From Limnohabitans sp. Rim8 (GTDB lineage Bacteria; Pseudomonadota; Gammaproteobacteria; Burkholderiales; Burkholderiaceae_C), in NCBI GenBank assembly GCA_945897795.1, contig CAMDFT010000003.1, positions 1 through 64,000 on the forward strand: a DNA stretch of 64,000 bases, given 5' to 3'. Below the pieces are notes generated by a model. The model worked only from the letters and a program-made list of their open reading frames with translations, was not told the origin of the DNA and made no database searches. The translations under genes were made by a program, and so were the position numbers. Each line of letters opens with the position of its first letter. The first letter of the stretch is position 1. Shown piece by piece: positions 60,137 to 64,000 of the stretch.

Positions 60137-61318
60137 TTAAACGCGTTCGATGGCCAGTGACACGCCCATGCCGCCGCCAATGCACAAAGCGGCCAGACCT
60201 TTTTGGGCCTGTGTGCGCTGCATTTCATGCAGCAAGGTCACCAGAATGCGGCAACCAGACGCACCGATGGGGTGACCAATGGCAATGGCACCGCCGTTGA
60301 CGTTGACCTTGGCAGGATCAATGTCCAGCGCCTGGTTGACGGCGCAAGCTTGTGCAGCAAAGGCTTCGTTCAGCTCAAACAGGTCCACGTCTTGGGCTTT
60401 CCAGCCCGCGCGGGCCAGCGCTTTTTGCGACGCAGGCACGGGGCCCATGCCCATGGTGGCAGGGTCCAGGCCACTGGTGCCAAAGGCGACAATGCGGGCC
60501 AGCGGCTTGAGGCCCAGAGCAGCGGCCTTCTTGGCGCTCATGACCATCACGGCGGCTGCGCCGTCGTTGATGCCTGAAGCGTTACCAGCAGTCACACTGC
60601 CCGCCTTGTCAAAGGCTGGGCGCAAACCTGCTAACACGTCCACGGTGGTTTTCTTGTTGATGAACTCGTCGGTGTTGAACACCAGCGCATCGCCCTTGCG
60701 CTGAGGGATCAGCACGTCAACGATTTCATCTTTGAATTTGCCCGCTTCTTGCGCGGCCGCAGCCTTGCGCTGGCTGCCTGCCGCCAAGGCGTCTTGCATG
60801 TCACGGGTGATGCCGTGGGCCTTGGCCACGTTCTCAGCAGTGATGCCCATGTGGTATTGGTTGTACACGTCCCACAGGCCGTCGACGATCATGGTGTCGG
60901 TCATTTTCCAGTCGCCCATGCGCTGGCCGTCGCGGCTGCCGTTCAACACATGCGGGCTGGCGCTCATGTTTTCCTGACCGCCAGCGATGACGATTTCGCT
61001 GTCACCCCAAGCCACAGCTTGCGCAGCCAGCATCACGGCCTTGAGGCCCGATCCGCACACGGCGTTGATGGTCAGTGCCGGGGTTTCCTTGGCCACACCG
61101 GCTTTCATCATGGCCTGGCGGGCGGGGTTTTGGCCCACGCCTGCGGCCAGCACCTGGCCCATGATGACTTCACCAATGGCGTCCACGGGCAGGCCACTGC
61201 GCTCCAGCAAACCCTTGATGACGATGCTGCCCAGCTCGGTGGCAGGGGTTTTGGCGAGCGAGCCGCCAAATTTACCCACGGCGGTGCGTGCGGCTGCAAC
61301 GATGACGATGTCTTCCAT
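60137..61318 (-). CDS. phaA: Acetyl-CoA acetyltransferase PhaA
   Basis: Thiolase condensing two acetyl-CoA to acetoacetyl-CoA. The 393-residue product has the nucleophile Cys in NAVCGSGLKAVMLAAQ (about 88), GHPIGASGCRILVTLLHEM with catalytic His and the second Cys in ALCIGGGMGVSLAIERV. TGGAG lies 7 nt before the ATG. Between phaC and phaB. Confidence 0.96.
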   Translation of the reverse strand: MEDIVIVAAARTAVGKFGGSLAKTPATELGSIVIKGLLERSGLPVDAIGEVIMGQVLAAGVGQNPARQAMMKAGVAKETPALTINAVCGSGLKAVMLAAQAVAWGDSEIVIAGGQENMSASPHVLNGSRDGQRMGDWKMTDTMIVDGLWDVYNQYHMGITAENVAKAHGITRDMQDALAAGSQRKAAAAQEAGKFKDEIVDVLIPQRKGDALVFNTDEFINKKTTVDVLAGLRPAFDKAGSVTAGNASGINDGAAAVMVMSAKKAAALGLKPLARIVAFGTSGLDPATMGMGPVPASQKALARAGWKAQDVDLFELNEAFAAQACAVNQALDIDPAKVNVNGGAIAIGHPIGASGCRILVTLLHEMQRTQAQKGLAALCIGGGMGVSLAIERV

Positions 61319-61340
61319 TTTTTTCTCCAGTAAAAATCAA

Positions 61341-63059
61341 TCAGGCTTTGGCTTTGACGTAACGGCCAGGGGCCGCTTCGATGGCTTTGTATTTGGCCGC
61401 CTTACCATAGGTTTTGGGTGCGGCAATTTGCTTGCCCGCATGACCCTTGAGCCAGTCCGACCAATCGGTCCACCAGCTGCCAGGCACCTCTTTGGCCTTG
61501 GCGATCCAGCCGTTTACATCGGCTGGGAATTGGGTGCCTTCGCTCAACCAGTGGCTGCGCTTTTTGGCCGCAGGCGGGTTGATCACACCCGCGATATGGC
61601 CCGAGGCCCCCATCACAAAACGCTTTTTACCGGGCAGCACTTGGGTGCTGGCATAGGCCCCCCCGATGGGCACGATGTGGTCTTCGCGCGAGCCATAAAT
61701 GTAGACCGGCATGTCGACCTTGCCCAGGTCAATCGACTCACCACACACGGTGACTTTGCCGGGTTGGACCAGGTTATTTTCGAGGTAAGTGTTGCGCAGG
61801 TACCAAGCGTAAAACGGCCCAGGCAAGTTGGTCGAGTCGCTGTTCCAGTAGAGCAAGTCGAATGGCGGAGGCGTCTCGCCCTTGAGGTAGTTGCCCACCA
61901 CATAGTTCCAGACCAAGTCGTTGGGACGCAGAAAGCTGAAGGTGGACGCCAGGTCCTGACCTTTGAGCAAACCGCCCTTGCCCAATTGCTGCTCTCGGAA
62001 TTTGACGAAGTTCTCGTCAATGAACACATCCAGAATGCCGGTGTCGGTGAAGTTGATCAGGGTAGTGAGGAAGGTGGCACTGGCCACCGGCTTTTCACCC
62101 CGCGCAGCCAGCACAGCCAGCGCGGTGGACAAGATGGTGCCGCCCACACAAAAACCCAGCGCGTTGATTTTGGGTGCCCCGGTGATGGCCTGCACGGTGT
62201 GGATGGCCTCAATGGCCGCGTGCTCAATGTAGTCGTCCCAGGTCTTTTGCGCCATGGACTCGTCGGGGTTGCGCCAGCTGACCACAAAAGTGCGGTGGCC
62301 TTGGCTGACGGCATAGCGGATCAGCGAATTTTCAGGCTGCAGGTCGAGGATGTAGAACTTGTTGATGCAAGGGGGCACCAGCAAGAACGGTTTTTCATAG
62401 ACCTTGGCCGTGAGCGGTTTGTATTCGATGAGCTGGAAAAAATCGTTTTCAAAAACCACCGCACCTTCGGTGGTGGCCACGTTCTTGCCCACTTCAAACA
62501 GGCTTTCGTCAGTCATAGACACGTGCCCTTGCTGCAGGTCATGCACCAGGTTTTGCACGCCCTTGGCGATGCTCTCGCCTTGTGTGTCGATGGCTTTCTT
62601 TTGCGCCTCGGCATTGAAAGCCAAAAAATTGCTGGGCGCAGCTGCGGCCACCCATTGCTCGATGGCAAAACGGATGCGGGTGCGTGTTTTCTCGTCGGCT
62701 TCCACCGCATCGGCCAGCCCCATCAGGGTTCGGGCATTGAGCAAGTAAGAAGCGGCATTGAAGGCGGCCATGGGGTTAGCGGCCCAGGCTTCGCCCGAAA
62801 AACGTCGGTCTTTGACCTGCAAACTGTTGTGCAAGCTCTGATTCCACATTTCAGAGGCGTCTTTGAAGTACTGGCCTTGCAGGGTCTGGAGCTTTTCAGG
62901 CGAGAATTTGAGCTGAGGCACGGCCGCATCGGCCGATGGCTTCAAGCCACCGAGATCCATGGTCTGCAAATGCTGCATGGCCTGACCCCAGCTTTTGCTC
63001 AGGTCTTGCTGAAAGCCTGCGCTCATTTGGGACCAAAAATCCGGCGTGGATGTGCTCAT
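61341..63059 (-). CDS. phaC: Class I polyhydroxyalkanoate synthase PhaC
   Basis: Polymerises (R)-3-hydroxybutyryl-CoA on the granule surface. The 572-residue product has the lipase-like box GFCVGGT with catalytic Cys near 304, the Asp in YGSREDHIVPIGG and the His in GASGHIAGVINPPA, with an N-terminal FSPEKLQTLQGQYFKDASEMW region. AGGAGA precedes the ATG. Length fits class I synthases. PHB storage may buffer carbon when light supplies energy. Confidence 0.97.
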   Translation of the reverse strand: MSTSTPDFWSQMSAGFQQDLSKSWGQAMQHLQTMDLGGLKPSADAAVPQLKFSPEKLQTLQGQYFKDASEMWNQSLHNSLQVKDRRFSGEAWAANPMAAFNAASYLLNARTLMGLADAVEADEKTRTRIRFAIEQWVAAAAPSNFLAFNAEAQKKAIDTQGESIAKGVQNLVHDLQQGHVSMTDESLFEVGKNVATTEGAVVFENDFFQLIEYKPLTAKVYEKPFLLVPPCINKFYILDLQPENSLIRYAVSQGHRTFVVSWRNPDESMAQKTWDDYIEHAAIEAIHTVQAITGAPKINALGFCVGGTILSTALAVLAARGEKPVASATFLTTLINFTDTGILDVFIDENFVKFREQQLGKGGLLKGQDLASTFSFLRPNDLVWNYVVGNYLKGETPPPFDLLYWNSDSTNLPGPFYAWYLRNTYLENNLVQPGKVTVCGESIDLGKVDMPVYIYGSREDHIVPIGGAYASTQVLPGKKRFVMGASGHIAGVINPPAAKKRSHWLSEGTQFPADVNGWIAKAKEVPGSWWTDWSDWLKGHAGKQIAAPKTYGKAAKYKAIEAAPGRYVKAKA

Positions 63060-63151
63060 CTTTTTTCTCCTGAATCGGTCGTTTTTCTCAAATCTCTTGT
63101 TCCGAGTATCTTTCAGTTTGTTGTCACCTAAATTACAAGGGCTAAATATTT

Positions 63152-63469
63152 ATGTATTTGATCGTGATCGGCTGGCTTTACGTGACCCTGCTCATGGCCT
63201 TGGCTGAAGCCTTTAGCTCACAAGGCAGTGTATTGGGGGCCATCATCACCTTTGTGTTCTATGGTTTGCTGCCCATGGCCTTGGTGGTTTACTTGATGGG
63301 CACACCCCTGCGCCGCAAGGCCATTCGCCAACAGGAACAACAGGCCAGGCAAGAGGCTTCGGAGGGTTCAATCCCGCCCGACTCAGCGGTCCAGCCAGAT
63401 GCAGGCAACCATGCGGCCGCTTTGCCCGAGGTTGCGGCTGTCCCTGCGGTGGGAAAAAAAGAACTCTGA
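63152..63469 (+). CDS. Small two-span membrane protein
   Basis: Hypothetical 105-residue protein with two N-terminal spans (about 2-19 and 27-51: GAIITFVFYGLLPMALVVYL), a basic RRKAIRQQEQQARQ helix and an Ala/Pro-rich tail. It is divergent from phaC and its last 87 nt overlap the 3' end of pgeF on the opposite strand. Function unknown; such genes commonly neighbour pgeF-phaC in Burkholderiales. Confidence 0.7.
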   Translation: MYLIVIGWLYVTLLMALAEAFSSQGSVLGAIITFVFYGLLPMALVVYLMGTPLRRKAIRQQEQQARQEASEGSIPPDSAVQPDAGNHAAALPEVAAVPAVGKKEL

Positions 63470-64000
63470 CCCTGTGACCGTGCACCAAGGCGGGGTACTG
63501 TCGTTGCCAAACACGCGCGAAATACCCAAACCTTGCAACCTTACGCGGGCCAGACCGGCCAGATCGGCCATGTACTTTCCTTGGGCTGTCGGCGTGAACA
63601 GCGCCTGTACCTCGGGCGAGCCATTGTCGAAAGCGGCCCGAACTTCGGGCCCCACTTCAAAAGCTTGCGGCCCAATGCAGGGCCCGAGCCACGCCAGCAC
63701 GTCCGACACATCGACCCCCGCACGCTTCAAGTTGGCCCACAGGCTCTCCAGCACGCCCTGCCCTTTTGACGGGCTGTCCACAACTGGCCCCGCCAGTCCA
63801 CGCCAGCCCGCATGGGCGGCAGCCACCCAACGTCCGGCTGCATCCGCCAGCAAGACTGGCAAACAATCGGCCACCACGATGGTGCAGGCCACACCCGGAT
63901 CAAGGCTCCAGCAGGCATCGGCCACCAGCCCCTGGGGCGTGGTCGCGTTCAGTTGCAGACTGGCCACCCCGTGAACTTGTTGCAAAAATACCGGCCTCTG
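63383..64000 (-). CDS. pgeF: Polyphenol oxidase/purine nucleoside phosphorylase family protein, 5' end outside window
   Basis: YfiH/PgeF family (multicopper polyphenol oxidase fold; family members act on peptidoglycan-derived L-Ser-MurNAc or purine nucleosides). The frame runs off the window end, so the N-terminus is missing (206 codons present). Visible motifs: QQVHG, VVADCLPVLLADAAGR with the metal Cys, AAHAGWRGLAGPVV with the metal His, GPCIGPQAFEVG and FFFSHRRDSRNLGQSGRMVA. Overlaps the small membrane gene tail to tail. Confidence 0.93.
   Translation of the reverse strand, partial: QRPVFLQQVHGVASLQLNATTPQGLVADACWSLDPGVACTIVVADCLPVLLADAAGRWVAAAHAGWRGLAGPVVDSPSKGQGVLESLWANLKRAGVDVSDVLAWLGPCIGPQAFEVGPEVRAAFDNGSPEVQALFTPTAQGKYMADLAGLARVRLQGLGISRVFGNDSTPPWCTVTGSEFFFSHRRDSRNLGQSGRMVACIWLDR

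Noticed and set aside
60987..63131. A 714-codon open frame on the plus strand opposite phaA and phaC
   Set aside because: It mirrors the codon structure of phaC/phaA, shows no family motifs and is His/Gln/Arg/Val rich as antisense frames of GC-rich genes are. phaC and phaA have all catalytic motifs.
63060..63151. TGT...ACA-like elements before phaC
   Set aside because: Spacings are 10 or 13 bp, not 12, so they do not fit the PpsR consensus.

Overview
The window is the photosynthesis gene cluster of an aerobic anoxygenic phototroph, almost certainly a betaproteobacterium of the Burkholderiales (Comamonadaceae, near Limnohabitans or Rhodoferax). This rests on the gene content: a tetraheme PufC, crtA/C/D/F for spheroidene-type carotenoids, acsF, bciA, puhE, 5-aminolevulinate made through glutamyl-tRNA reductase (hemA), and a flanking Burkholderiales-type phaCAB cluster. 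The species assignment is inference; no rRNA gene is present.

Layout. 1-7885: end of hemE and a complete ccmABCDEFGHI cytochrome c maturation operon (minus strand). 7964-11095: hemA and dxs (minus), divergent from bchI-bchD-bchO (11377-15244, plus). 15207-18867: bchG, a PucC-family transporter, bchP and an overlooked small frame (minus). 18945-21265: ppsR and ppaA/aerR (minus), divergent from the long plus-strand operon bchF-N-B-H-L-M-lhaA-puhA-B-C-acsF-puhE-crtI-crtB and three small or accessory genes (21423-39811). 39817-42960: crtA-crtD-crtC (minus). 43010-53917: crtE-crtF and then bchC-X-Y-Z-pufB-orfX-pufA-L-M-C (minus). 54234-57500: an anchored hydrolase, a second bchC and bciA. 57822-64000: nfeD-like and SPFH genes, phaCAB, a small membrane protein and the 3' part of pgeF.

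How it works together. hemA and dxs supply tetrapyrrole and isoprenoid precursors. BchHID, BchM, AcsF, BciA, BchLNB, BchF, BchXYZ, BchC, BchG and BchP complete the bacteriochlorophyll a pathway; no bchE is seen in the window, so ring E closure here is oxygen dependent. CrtE, B, I, C, D, F and A can make spheroidene and spheroidenone. PufLM, PuhA, PufC and PufBA form the RC-LH1 complex, with LhaA, PuhB, PuhC and PuhE for assembly and the Ccm system for attaching PufC hemes. Repressor-type PpsR operators (TGT-N12-ACA) lie in the dxs/bchI, bchG, ppaA/bchF, bchC and crtE promoter regions. I saw no pufQ or pufX and no peripheral antenna puc genes.

Most notable: a 74-residue single-span protein with its own ribosome binding site encoded between pufB and pufA (46185-46409); a small membrane frame after bchP with a start or frameshift problem; a second, divergent bchC; a three-operator PpsR array with exact 8-bp spacing before crtE; -10 boxes that abut the bchC and bchG start codons; and a crtC without a normal start codon.
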